From: JAOUEA01 sp038249195
GTDB lineage: Bacteria > Actinomycetota > UBA4738 > HRBIN12
DNA length: 64,000 bases
NCBI GenBank assembly: GCA_038249195.1
Contig: JBBRWM010000007.1
Location: 59,644 to 123,643 of the forward strand
Direction of reading: 5' to 3'
Part shown: in pieces, positions 1 through 8,782 of the stretch
Layout of the letters: each line of letters starts with the position of its first letter
How positions within the stretch are numbered: the first letter of the stretch is position 1
Translations under genes and position numbers: made by a program
The notes under the pieces: model-generated
What the model was told of the DNA's origin: nothing
The model's database searches: none
The model's input: only the letters and a program-made list of their open reading frames with translations

Positions 1-2538
1 TCGCTGATCCCGCCGCCTGAAACCGGGCTCCTGCTGACCGGCGCGGGCATGATGCAGTTCATCCCGTACTTCCTGGGACAGGCGGCGCCCCCGTTCGCGC
101 GCGCCGTGAGCGTGCAGAAGTGCTTCCGCGCCAACGACATCGAGAACGTGGGCCATACGGATCGGCATCTCACGTTCTTCGAGATGCTCGGCAACTTCTC
201 GTTCGGCGATTACTTCAAGGCGGAGTCGTGCGCGTGGGGCCTGGAGCTCGTCACGCAAGGCTACGGGATCGATCCCGACCTGCTCTGGGTCACGGTGTTC
301 GAGACCGACGAGGAGGCCTTCGGGATCTGGCGGGACCTCGGGCTCCCGGTCGAGCGCATCGTCCGGCGCGGCAAGGCCGACAACTTCTGGTGGACTCACG
401 CGGCCGGCCCGGCGGGTCCCTCGTCGGAGATCTTCGTCGACCGCGGCCCGAAGTACGGGCCCGATGGCGGACCGGAGGTCGACGAAGACCGGTTCATGGA
501 GATCTGGAACCACGTGTTCATGCAGGACGAGGTGGACGATCGCGCCGAGGTCCTGCGGGAGCTTCCCGCCAAGAACATCGACACCGGCGCCAGCGTCGAA
601 CGGATCGGCGTGGCGCTGCAGGGCGTCGGGAACTTCTTCGAAACGGATCTGTTCCTTCCGCTGTTGGAGGAGGTCCAGTCGCTCAGCGGTGTTCACTACG
701 GGGCAGACGAGCGCGACGACGTTTCGATCCGCATCATCGGCGAGCATGCGCGCGCGACCGCGTTCCTGGTGTCCGATGGGGTGCAGCCATCCAACGAGGG
801 CCGCGGCTACATCCTGCGCCGGATGCTCCGCCGGGTCATCTCCCATGCCCGCCGGATCGGGATCGAGGGCGAGGTCATGGCGCCGATGGTCGAGGTGGTA
901 CAGCGGGAGTTCGGCGACGCCTATCCCGAGCTCCGCGAGAACCTCGCCTTCGTCCTGGAGGTCACGGCCTCCGAGGAGGAGCGCTTCTCGACGACCCTGC
1001 GACAGGGGCTCACCCTGTTCGAGGAGGCGAAGGGCCGGGCCGAGACCGGCCGCGTCTCGGGCGACGACGCGTTCAAGCTCTCCGACACCTTCGGGTTTCC
1101 GCTGCAGCTCACCCAGGAGCTGGCCGCCGACGCCGGACTCGACGTGGACACGGACAGGTTCGGCGAGCTCCTCGAGCTGCAACGCTCGCGGGCCCGAGAC
1201 GCCGCGAAGAAGGTGCCGGTCGGCCTGGACGCTGGCGCGGTCCCGCCCACGGAGTTCGTCGGGTACCGCCAGCCCGAGGCGGAGGGGGACATCGCGCTCC
1301 TCTTGGACATGGACAATCGCGAGCTCGAGGTGGCCGCCGAAGGCCAGGAGGTGCGCCTATTCCTCACGCGCACGCCGTTCTACGCCGAGGCGGGCGGGCA
1401 GGTGGGCGATCAGGGTGAGATCCGGACCGCCACGGGGGCCGTGCGCGTCACCGACGCCCAGTGGGCCGGTCCCAACGCCATCATGCACGTGGGCACGGTC
1501 GGGTCGGGGGAGGTCCTGCGAGGCCAGGACGCGGTGGGCGAGATCGATCGCCTGCGGCGTGAGGCCACGGCGCGCGCGCACACGTCGACCCACGTCGTGC
1601 ACTGGACGCTGAAGCATCTCCTCGGCGATCACGCGCGGCAGGCCGGCTCGCTCGTGGCGCCGGGGCGCCTTCGGTTCGATTTCCCCCACGGGGCGGCGGT
1701 GCCGCCCGAGACGCTCCAGGCCGCCGAGCTGGAGGCGAATCGCCGGCTCGCCCAGGACGACCTCGTGCACATCTTCGAGACCTCCATGGACGAGGCGAAG
1801 ACGCTGGGTGCGGTGGCGCTGTTCGGCGAGAAGTACGGCGACGTAGTGCGCGTGGTCGAGGTCGGCGATTACTCCCGCGAGCTCTGCGGGGGAACCCATG
1901 TGGAGCGTACCGGCTCCATCGCCGTCATCAGGATCGTGGGCGAGGCCTCTATCGGGGCGGGGATGCGCCGCATCGAGGCCCTGGTCGGCCCCGAGGCCCT
2001 GCGGGAGATCAACGCGGAGCGCGAGCTGCTGCGGGGGCTGGTGGACGCGCTGGGGGCGCAGGACCCGCGATCGGCCGTCGAGCACGCCCGTCGCGTCCTC
2101 GAGGAGAACAAACGGATGAGGAACGAGCTGGGGAAGCTCAAGGCCGGAGATCGTGACGCGGTGATCGCGGGGCTCGTGGGTGGTGCCACGCAGGTGGACG
2201 GCTGCTCGCTCGTGCTCGGTGAACTCCCCGGCACGGACGCCGGGGGACTGCGCGAGATCGCCCAGAAGGTCCGCGATCGGATGTCCGAGCGACCCGCCGC
2301 GGTGGTCTTGGGGGGCGGAGACGGCACCAAGGCGCAGCTGGTGGCCGCCTGCTCGGTGGGCGCCGTGGCGCGCGGCGTGACGGCCCCCGCCCTGCTCGAG
2401 CACGCGGCGTCCGTCATCGGCGGGGGCGCCGGGGGCAAGGACGTCCTGGCGATGGCGGGCGGCCGGCGCGCCGACGCCGTGGCCGAGGCGTTGGCGGGCA
2501 TCCCGGGCAGGCTCGCGGAGCTCCTCGGCGCCGCGTAG
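1..2538 (+). CDS. alaS: alanyl-tRNA synthetase, 5' end outside window
   Basis: Charges tRNA-Ala in the cytosol and proofreads mischarged Ser/Gly. The frame is open from base 1, so the start codon and roughly the first 25 residues lie to the left; 845 residues are visible against a family length near 870-900. The visible part starts in the class II catalytic core (LLLTGAGMMQF, residues 10-20). RGYILRRMLRR follows at about 268-278. The editing domain carries HTSTH (527-531) and CGGTH (629-633), which supply the four metal ligands of the proofreading site. The C-Ala end has a Gly-rich GGGAGGKD segment. ruvX begins one base after the stop, so the two are probably cotranscribed. Identity is not in doubt. 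Confidence 0.97.
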   Translation, partial: SLIPPPETGLLLTGAGMMQFIPYFLGQAAPPFARAVSVQKCFRANDIENVGHTDRHLTFFEMLGNFSFGDYFKAESCAWGLELVTQGYGIDPDLLWVTVFETDEEAFGIWRDLGLPVERIVRRGKADNFWWTHAAGPAGPSSEIFVDRGPKYGPDGGPEVDEDRFMEIWNHVFMQDEVDDRAEVLRELPAKNIDTGASVERIGVALQGVGNFFETDLFLPLLEEVQSLSGVHYGADERDDVSIRIIGEHARATAFLVSDGVQPSNEGRGYILRRMLRRVISHARRIGIEGEVMAPMVEVVQREFGDAYPELRENLAFVLEVTASEEERFSTTLRQGLTLFEEAKGRAETGRVSGDDAFKLSDTFGFPLQLTQELAADAGLDVDTDRFGELLELQRSRARDAAKKVPVGLDAGAVPPTEFVGYRQPEAEGDIALLLDMDNRELEVAAEGQEVRLFLTRTPFYAEAGGQVGDQGEIRTATGAVRVTDAQWAGPNAIMHVGTVGSGEVLRGQDAVGEIDRLRREATARAHTSTHVVHWTLKHLLGDHARQAGSLVAPGRLRFDFPHGAAVPPETLQAAELEANRRLAQDDLVHIFETSMDEAKTLGAVALFGEKYGDVVRVVEVGDYSRELCGGTHVERTGSIAVIRIVGEASIGAGMRRIEALVGPEALREINAERELLRGLVDALGAQDPRSAVEHARRVLEENKRMRNELGKLKAGDRDAVIAGLVGGATQVDGCSLVLGELPGTDAGGLREIAQKVRDRMSERPAAVVLGGGDGTKAQLVAACSVGAVARGVTAPALLEHAASVIGGGAGGKDVLAMAGGRRADAVAEALAGIPGRLAELLGAA

Positions 2539-2539
2539 C

Positions 2540-2989
2540 ATGCCGCAACTCCCCGAGCACCACGCCTCGCCCCGCCCCGGCCCCGTCCTGGGGCTCGACC
2601 TCGGCGACGCCCGCATCGGGGTCGCGCTGAGCGATCCCGAGCGTCGGCTCGCGGTCTCCGTGGGCACCGTCCACGTTGGCCAGCCGCCCGGAGAGCTGAA
2701 GGCCATCGCCGCCATGGTCGCCGAGCACGGGGCGACCCTCGTCGTCCTGGGGCTGCCGCTGTCGATGTCCGGGGAACGCGGGTCCCAGGCGAGGCAGGCC
2801 GAGAACTTCGCGGATGCCCTGCGCGGATCCCTCGACGTGCCGGTGGTGTTCCAGGACGAGCGCCTGAGCACGACGGAGGCCGAGGCGGGCCTCCGCGCGG
2901 CCGGGGTCGGGGGCCGGGATCGTCGCCGCGTGATCGACCGGGCCGCGGCCGCCGTGATCCTGCAGGCGTGGCTGGACGCGCAACCGTAG
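2540..2989 (+). CDS. ruvX: RuvX/YqgF-type Holliday junction resolvase
   Basis: A 149-residue RNase H-fold nuclease of the RuvX/YqgF family, tied to Holliday junction resolution and to 16S rRNA 5' maturation in different bacteria. The first strand LGLDLGDARIGVALSD (about 17-32) holds the acidic metal ligand. VVLGLPLSMSGERGSQA follows, and the FQDERLST segment near 100 gives the second acidic patch. The ATG lies one base after the alaS stop, and alaS-ruvX-mltG-aroE is an order familiar from Gram-positive genomes. The length is normal for the family. Confidence 0.93.
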   Translation: MPQLPEHHASPRPGPVLGLDLGDARIGVALSDPERRLAVSVGTVHVGQPPGELKAIAAMVAEHGATLVVLGLPLSMSGERGSQARQAENFADALRGSLDVPVVFQDERLSTTEAEAGLRAAGVGGRDRRRVIDRAAAAVILQAWLDAQP

Positions 2990-3016
2990 CCTCACCCATC
3001 CCCCGGGGGCGACCGG

Positions 3017-3022
3017 TATCCT
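3017..3022 (+). promoter_or_regulatory. putative -10 element before mltG
   Basis: TATCCT sits 10 bases before the mltG ATG. It matches the TANNNT hexamer seen before several other genes here and would give a very short 5' UTR. No convincing -35 is visible. Confidence 0.4.
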
Positions 3023-3032
3023 CGCCGGAGCG

Positions 3033-4106
3033 ATGCAGCAGCAACCCACACTGAAACGCGCGGCGCGCCACGATGGCAAAGATCGGCCCCGACGCACGTC
3101 GCTCGTCGTGGTCTTCTTCCTGTTCCTGGCGCTGGTCGCCGCCGGTGTCGCGGCGGCGAACCACTACCGGCGGTGCAAGGCCGCGCCCGACGGCTCCACG
3201 AAGAAGGTCAGCTTCGTCGTCAACGACGGCGCCAGCGCGGGCGTGGTCGTCGAAGACCTCGCCCAGGCCGGCCTGATCCGATGCGGTGGATTCGTCGGGA
3301 ACCTGCTCGTGCGCGGCACGGGGAAGGCCTCGCAGATCCGGGCGGGCACGTACACCCTCACGCCGGGGATGAGCCTCGACGAGATCATCACGGAGATGAC
3401 CACGCCTCCTCCCAAGGTGCCGACCGTCAACGTCCTCGTGCCCCCGGGCTACCGCCTGTCGCAGACGGCCGACCGCTTCCAACAGACCCTGGGGATCCCC
3501 GCGAAGTCCTTCATCGCCGACGCCGAGAGCGGCCACTACGCGCTCGAGCCGTACCTGCCGAAGGGCTCCAAGACGGTCGAGGGGTTCCTGTTCCCCGAGA
3601 CCTACCGGTTCGCGAAGAACGGGTCGAGGTCGCACGACGTCATCACGCGGCTCCTTGATCAGTTCCGCCACGACGCCGGCGGGCTCCCGTGGTCGAACGC
3701 GAAGGGCCTCGGCGTGAGTCCCTATCAGATCGTGACGATCGCCTCCATGATCGAGGAGGAAGCCAAGATCGACGGGGACAGGCCGAAGATCGCGGCGGTC
3801 ATCTACAACCGGTTGAAGGCCGGGATGATGCTGGGCATCGACGCCACGGTCAGCTACATCGATCCGGACCCGTCGAACGGTCTCACCGACGCCGATCTCG
3901 CGATCGACAGCCCGTACAACACGCGGCTGAACCCGGGTCTGCCACCCACGCCCATCGCGAGCCCGGGGCTGGAGTCTCTGCGGGCCGCCCTCGAGCCCGC
4001 ACACGTCGGCTACCGGTACTACGTCGCGTGCGGGCCCGCCGGCGCGAGCCGATTCAGCGATACCTACGGGCAGTTCCTGGCGGACAAGGCGGCGTGCCTT
4101 GGATGA
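3033..4106 (+). CDS. mltG: MltG-type endolytic transglycosylase
   Basis: A 357-residue membrane-anchored YceG/MltG protein that cleaves nascent glycan strands and is thought to end peptidoglycan polymerisation. A short basic cytoplasmic tail precedes one transmembrane helix (about 22-45). A LysM-like region follows, then the YceG core with IASMIEEEAKIDGDRP, whose glutamates at about 241-242 include the catalytic residue, and IAAVIYNRL. Length and order match the family. The stop overlaps the proposed TTG start of aroE by 8 bases, implying translational coupling. A class A penicillin-binding protein, a likely functional partner, is encoded at 58988-61237. Confidence 0.94.
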   Translation: MQQQPTLKRAARHDGKDRPRRTSLVVVFFLFLALVAAGVAAANHYRRCKAAPDGSTKKVSFVVNDGASAGVVVEDLAQAGLIRCGGFVGNLLVRGTGKASQIRAGTYTLTPGMSLDEIITEMTTPPPKVPTVNVLVPPGYRLSQTADRFQQTLGIPAKSFIADAESGHYALEPYLPKGSKTVEGFLFPETYRFAKNGSRSHDVITRLLDQFRHDAGGLPWSNAKGLGVSPYQIVTIASMIEEEAKIDGDRPKIAAVIYNRLKAGMMLGIDATVSYIDPDPSNGLTDADLAIDSPYNTRLNPGLPPTPIASPGLESLRAALEPAHVGYRYYVACGPAGASRFSDTYGQFLADKAACLG

Positions 4107-4965
4107 GGTCCCGCCGGGGCCGCCGCGGCACGTCGATGGGGCGACCAGGACGGTCGGCATCATCGGCTGGCCGGTGGACCTTAGCCTCTCGCCCGCGATC
4201 CACAACGCGGCGTTCGAGGCCGAGGGGCTCGACTGGGTCTACGTGCCGCTGCCGGTGAGGCCGCGGGATCTCGCTCCCGCGCTCGACGGTCTGGTGAGCC
4301 TTGGGTTCGCGGGGGCGAACGTCACGATGCCGCACAAGTCCGAGGCCGCCCGTCGCGTGGCCGCCCGTTCGGAGGACGCAGAGCGGCTGAGGGCCGTGAA
4401 CACGCTCGTGATCTCGCAGGGGGAACTGCGGGGGGAGAACACGGACGCGCCGGGATTCGATCGGTTCGTGCGGCGGGACGCGGGGTTCGAGCCGGAGGGG
4501 AGAACCGCGCTGCTGTACGGTGCCGGCGGCGCGGCGCGGGCGGCCGCGCTCGCCCTCGCGCGTGGCGGGCTCGCGCGCTTGATCGTGGCCGCGCGCGATC
4601 GTGCACGCGCGAGGGCGGTCGCCGCGGCGCTCGATGGCCTGGACACGCGGGTGGAGATCGTGGCCTTCGCCGACGCGGCAGACGCGGCTGCCGACCTCGT
4701 GGTGAACGCGACCCCGCTGGGGGCGGCCGAGGACCTCCTCCCGATGCCGCCGTTCGGTCCGGAGATGCTCGTGGTGGATCTCCTCTATCACCCGGCCGTC
4801 ACGCCGTTGCAGGCGCAGGCCCGTGCCGCGGGCGCCACCGCGTTCGGCGGGCTGGGGCTCCTCCTGCACCAAGCGGCCCTCTCGTTCGAGCTGTGGACCG
4901 GGGCGCCGGCGCCGATGGACATCATGTCCGCCGCGGCGCTCGCGGAACTCGCGCACCCCGCCTGA
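4099..4965 (+). CDS. aroE: shikimate dehydrogenase
   Basis: Reduces 3-dehydroshikimate to shikimate with NADPH. GWPVDLSLSPAIHNAAF (about 23-39) is the shikimate-binding SxS region, ANVTMPHK contains the catalytic lysine, GAGGAARAAALAL is the nucleotide-binding glycine loop, and GGLGLLLHQAALSFELWTG is the closing helix with the conserved Gln. The 288-residue length is normal. No ATG or GTG precedes the conserved core in this frame, so I use TTG at 4099, which overlaps the mltG stop. The remaining shikimate genes aroC-aroK-aroB-aroQ are about 14 kb downstream, on the far side of the pilus locus. Confidence 0.92.
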   Translation: MDEVPPGPPRHVDGATRTVGIIGWPVDLSLSPAIHNAAFEAEGLDWVYVPLPVRPRDLAPALDGLVSLGFAGANVTMPHKSEAARRVAARSEDAERLRAVNTLVISQGELRGENTDAPGFDRFVRRDAGFEPEGRTALLYGAGGAARAAALALARGGLARLIVAARDRARARAVAAALDGLDTRVEIVAFADAADAAADLVVNATPLGAAEDLLPMPPFGPEMLVVDLLYHPAVTPLQAQARAAGATAFGGLGLLLHQAALSFELWTGAPAPMDIMSAAALAELAHPA

Positions 4966-5023
4966 GCCGCTCGCTCGAGGGGTCCGGATCCCCCGCGGCT
5001 CAAGCGTTCGGGCCTCCACGACG

Positions 5024-5878
5024 ATGCCTCGTTCAGAGATGGACGACTATTCCGCGCTCGCGCAGCGGATCTCGGTCAGTGTCCGTGAGGTGCGAGGCTG
5101 TCTCCTCCTGTCCCGTGACGGGATGATCCTGGGTGCCTACCCGGAGGAGGACGAGGGCCTTGCGAAGGGGGCTTGGCTTCGCTTCTGCGCGCTCGGCGAG
5201 CCCGACAAGAGCTTCGTGGAGTTCGCCGATCAGGTTTGGGCCTACGTCAAACGCGGCGCGTATGCGTCCTTCGCCGTGGCCGAGGCGGGCGTGCGACCGG
5301 GGATCCTCCTCGACCAACTCGATCAGGCGCTGATGACCGCCGACGAGGGGAGGGTCCGGCGAGACACGCTGCGCGTTCCCGATGCCTCGGCCGCCCCCTC
5401 GGGCAAACCGCGCACGTCGCTGCATCCCGCCGTGGGCAAGCCCCAGCCGGAGGTTCAGGCCGAGGCCGAACGCGAGACCGCGCCCAAGCCCGAACGCCGG
5501 GAGGAGCCCCGGCCCGTTCCCGGGCATGCCGATGTCTCCGTAGGGGCTCCGGAGCCCCCGCTCACGGCCGCGGAGGCCGACCAACACGGTCACTGGAGGC
5601 GCAACGGACCTGAGAAAGACCCGGCCGCCGCTCCGCCGGTCCCGAGCCAGACGCCGGCTCAGATGCCCGCTCAGGCCCCCGCCCAAGCTCCCGCACCGCC
5701 CGCTACGTCGGAGGCCGCGGAACCGCCCGGATCGGCCCTGCAGAAGGAGCCGAAGAAGCTCACGGGAGGGCTCGGCGGAGTGGTCGAGGAGGAGACCGAA
5801 GTCGACCGCGTCCTCCTGGCCAAAGAGTTCTCGGGATTGCTTCAGATGGACTCGGGCGATGACGAAGCCATTGCCTGA
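5024..5878 (+). CDS. roadblock/LC7-like protein with long disordered tail
   Basis: A 284-residue protein I cannot name. Residues 6-105 look like a roadblock/LC7 (MglB-like) fold: a start such as ISVSVREVRGCLLLSRDG and a helix-strand-helix stretch ending in GILLDQLDQALMTA. Residues 110-250 are rich in Pro, Ala, Glu and Gln, with short PAQ/APA repeats, and should be disordered. The last 30 residues return to a charged, helix-prone segment, VDRVLLAKEFSGLLQMD, that may be a docking peptide. It lies 31 bases before pilB and 58 after aroE, so a role in pilus control through a small GTPase or another roadblock partner is possible, but no mglA-like gene is in the window. ATG 5039 is an alternative start. 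Confidence 0.6.
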   Translation: MPRSEMDDYSALAQRISVSVREVRGCLLLSRDGMILGAYPEEDEGLAKGAWLRFCALGEPDKSFVEFADQVWAYVKRGAYASFAVAEAGVRPGILLDQLDQALMTADEGRVRRDTLRVPDASAAPSGKPRTSLHPAVGKPQPEVQAEAERETAPKPERREEPRPVPGHADVSVGAPEPPLTAAEADQHGHWRRNGPEKDPAAAPPVPSQTPAQMPAQAPAQAPAPPATSEAAEPPGSALQKEPKKLTGGLGGVVEEETEVDRVLLAKEFSGLLQMDSGDDEAIA

Positions 5879-5909
5879 GGACCTAGACCGAACGGACACC
5901 GAGGCGTAG

Positions 5910-7595
5910 ATGACGACGGTGAAGCGCAAGTCGAAGCAGCTCGGTCAGATCATGATCGAGCAGGGCTTCATCACGCCCGAACAGCTGGAGACGGCGCTCG
6001 AAGAGCACCGTCGCACGCCCAAGTCCCTTGGACGGACGCTCATCGACCTCGGGATGATCAAGGAGGGCGACCTCGTGCGCGCCCTCGCCGAGCAGGTCGG
6101 TCTCGAGTTCGTGGACCTGGGGGACTACCCCGTCGATCCCACGGCCACGACGCTCCTGCCCGAGGCGCTCGCCCGCCGTTACCGCGCCATCCCCATCGGG
6201 GAGCGCGACGGCAAGCTCCTGGTCGCGATGTCCGACCCGGCCAACGTCTACGCCCTCGACGACATCCGCACGATCACCAACCGCGACGTGCAGCCCCTGG
6301 TGGCGACCGCCGGCGACGTGGAGCAGGCGATCCAGAAGTACGCAAGCATGGACGGCCAGGTCGAGGCCCTCGCCAGCGTCGCGTCCGACGCCTTCGACGG
6401 CGAAGAGGAGCAGCTGGAGGCCGCCCTCGAGGAAGCCCCCATCGTCAAGCTCGTGAACGCGATCATGACCCAGGCGGTGGGCGACCGGGCCTCGGACGTG
6501 CACATCGAACCCGCCGAGAAGAACGTGCGGGTCCGGTTCCGCGTCGACGGCGTGCTCCACGAGCCGATGCCGCCGGCGCCCAAGAACATCCAAGGGGGGC
6601 TGATCAGCCGGCTGAAGGTCATGGCCGACCTGAACATCGCCGAGAAGCGCGTCCCCCAGGACGGGCGCATAAGCATGAAGGTGGGCGGCAAGCACCTCGA
6701 CCTGCGCCTCGCGACCCTGCCGACGGTCTACGGGGAGAAGGTCGTCATCCGCATCCTCGACAAATCCAACGCGCTGCTGCGCCTCGAGGACCTGGGGTTC
6801 CTCGAGGAGTCCTACAAGTCCTTCGCCAAGTCGTTCAAGAAGCCGTACGGCGCGATCCTCGTGACCGGCCCCACGGGGTCGGGGAAGTCGACGACGATGT
6901 ACTCCACGCTCAACATCCTGAACGAGGTCGATAAGAACATCATCACCATCGAGGATCCCGTGGAGTACCGGCTCGACGGTGTGAACCAGATCCAGGTGAA
7001 CCCGAAGGCGGGGCTCACGTTCGCCTCGGCGTTGCGCTCGATCCTTCGCGCGGACCCCGACATCGTGCTCATCGGTGAGATCCGGGACAAGGAGACTGCC
7101 ACGATCGCGATCGAGGCCGCCCTGACCGGGCACCTCGTGCTGTCCTCGCTGCACACGAACGACGCCGCCAGCGCCGTGACGCGGCTCACCGAGATGGAGG
7201 TCGAGACCTTCCTGGTGGCCTCGGCCATCGACGCCGTCGTGGCCCAGCGCCTCGCGCGCAAGCTGTGCGAACGGTGCAAGGAGGGGTACCGTCCCGAGCC
7301 CGGGGAGTTGGCCGAGGCCGGCTATCCCGAGTGGCTGTGGCCGGAGATCACCGAGCTGTTCCGCCCTGCCGGGTGCGCGGCGTGCTCCAACACCGGGTAC
7401 CGAGGGCGGATGGGCCTGTACGAGGTCATGCCCATGACCGAAGAGCTCGAACGGCTCACGGTTGACCGCGCATCTGCCGAACAACTCAGGGTGGTCGCGT
7501 TGCAGCAAGGGATGATCTCGCTTCGCGACGACGGCCTGGAGAAGACCCGCATGGGCGTCACGTCCATCGAGGAAGTAGCGAGGGTGGTGAAATGA
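5910..7595 (+). CDS. pilB: type IV pilus extension ATPase PilB
   Basis: The 561-residue hexameric ATPase that drives pilin polymerisation from the cytoplasmic face. An N-terminal MshEN region (about 10-75) holds two copies of an LGxxLxxxGxI..LxxAL pattern, known in other PilB proteins to bind cyclic di-GMP. The Walker A GPTGSGKST is at about 320-328 and the Walker B DPDIVLIGEIRDKE at about 382-395. Cys pairs CERC (453-456) and CAAC (489-492) form the zinc knuckle that separates PilB/GspE from PilT. The stop overlaps pilT by 4 bases (ATGA). A REC-GGDEF protein at 43464 is a conceivable source of the ligand. Confidence 0.95.
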   Translation: MTTVKRKSKQLGQIMIEQGFITPEQLETALEEHRRTPKSLGRTLIDLGMIKEGDLVRALAEQVGLEFVDLGDYPVDPTATTLLPEALARRYRAIPIGERDGKLLVAMSDPANVYALDDIRTITNRDVQPLVATAGDVEQAIQKYASMDGQVEALASVASDAFDGEEEQLEAALEEAPIVKLVNAIMTQAVGDRASDVHIEPAEKNVRVRFRVDGVLHEPMPPAPKNIQGGLISRLKVMADLNIAEKRVPQDGRISMKVGGKHLDLRLATLPTVYGEKVVIRILDKSNALLRLEDLGFLEESYKSFAKSFKKPYGAILVTGPTGSGKSTTMYSTLNILNEVDKNIITIEDPVEYRLDGVNQIQVNPKAGLTFASALRSILRADPDIVLIGEIRDKETATIAIEAALTGHLVLSSLHTNDAASAVTRLTEMEVETFLVASAIDAVVAQRLARKLCERCKEGYRPEPGELAEAGYPEWLWPEITELFRPAGCAACSNTGYRGRMGLYEVMPMTEELERLTVDRASAEQLRVVALQQGMISLRDDGLEKTRMGVTSIEEVARVVK

Positions 7596-8773
7596 CGATG
7601 AGCACGACGGACCCACGACACGAAGACGACACGCAGATCCCGATCCCGGAGCTTCTCGCCGTGCTCTTGGACATGGAGGGCTCGGACCTCCACCTGACCG
7701 CCGGGGCGCCCCCGGTGGTCCGGGTGCACGGAGAGCTCGAGCGGGCGGAGCAGTATGGGCCGTTGTCGCCCCGGGCGCTCCAGGGCATGATCTACGCCAT
7801 CTTGCCCCAGAAGCTCCGCGAACGCTTCGAGCAGGAGCTCGAGCTGGACATGAGCTACTCGCTGCCCGGGCGGGCGCGGTTCCGCGTCAACGTCTACCAG
7901 CAGCGGGACTCGATCGGGGCCGCGTTCCGCGTGATCCCGTTCGAGATCAAGGACATCACCACCCTGGGCCTGCCGCCCGTTGTCGCGGACCTCGCGCGGT
8001 TCCCCCGCGGCTTCGTCGTGGTGACCGGCCCTACCGGGTCGGGGAAGTCCACGACGCTCGCCTCCATGGTCGACGTCGTCAACACGGAGCGCCACGGCCA
8101 CATCATGACGGTTGAGGACCCCATCGAGTTCCTACACAAGCACAAGAGTTGCATCGTCAATCAGCGCGAGGTCGGCGCCGACACCCACGGGTTCGGCCAG
8201 GCCCTCAAGCACGTCTTGCGTCAGGACCCCGACGTCATCCTCGTCGGTGAGATGCGTGACCTCGAGACGATCTCCACCGCGATCACCGCCGCCGAGACCG
8301 GGCACCTCGTCTTCGCGACGCTGCATACGCAGGACGCCCCCCAGACGATCGACCGCATCATCGACGTGTTCCCGCCCCATCAGCAGCAGCAGGTCCGGGT
8401 GCAGCTCGCCACCACCCTGCAGGGCGTGGTCACGCAGCAGCTGATCGCCACGGCCGACGGCAAGGGCCGCGCCGTGGCTTGCGAGGTCATGGTGGCGACC
8501 CCCGCCATCCGTAACCTCGTGCGCGAGGGCAAGGTGCACCAGATCTACTCCGCCATGCAGGCGGGAGGCCGGTTCGGCATGCAGACCATGGACACGTCGC
8601 TGGCCGCCCACGTGAAGACGGGGCGCATCACCCAGCAGATGGCGTTCGAGCGCTGCCATGACCCCGAGGAGCTGCAGCGCCTCGTGGGCGGCGGCTTCGC
8701 GGGCGCCATGATCGACGACGGGTACAACACCTCAGCCGGCATGTCCATGGGTGGCACCATGGGCGGGATGTAG
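7592..8773 (+). CDS. pilT: type IV pilus retraction ATPase PilT
   Basis: A 393-residue ATPase that depolymerises the pilus. It has the PAS-like N-terminal domain, Walker A GPTGSGKST at about 146-154, EDPIEFLHKHK (Asp box), Walker B DPDVILVGEMRDLE and the His box ATLHTQDAPQTIDRIID. The zinc knuckle of PilB is absent, as expected. The C-terminal tail is Gly/Met-rich (AGMSMGGTMGGM), a lineage-specific ending. It overlaps pilB by 4 bases and is followed 9 bases later by pilC with a GGAGG-like ribosome binding site. A PilT predicts retractable pili, so twitching or DNA uptake rather than a pure secretion system. Confidence 0.95.
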   Translation: MTMSTTDPRHEDDTQIPIPELLAVLLDMEGSDLHLTAGAPPVVRVHGELERAEQYGPLSPRALQGMIYAILPQKLRERFEQELELDMSYSLPGRARFRVNVYQQRDSIGAAFRVIPFEIKDITTLGLPPVVADLARFPRGFVVVTGPTGSGKSTTLASMVDVVNTERHGHIMTVEDPIEFLHKHKSCIVNQREVGADTHGFGQALKHVLRQDPDVILVGEMRDLETISTAITAAETGHLVFATLHTQDAPQTIDRIIDVFPPHQQQQVRVQLATTLQGVVTQQLIATADGKGRAVACEVMVATPAIRNLVREGKVHQIYSAMQAGGRFGMQTMDTSLAAHVKTGRITQQMAFERCHDPEELQRLVGGGFAGAMIDDGYNTSAGMSMGGTMGGM

Positions 8774-8782
8774 GAGGCCACG

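Noticed and set aside
1869..4205. Long minus-strand open frame opposite alaS, ruvX and mltG
   Set aside because: Composition artefact of high third-position GC; it crosses three well-supported genes.
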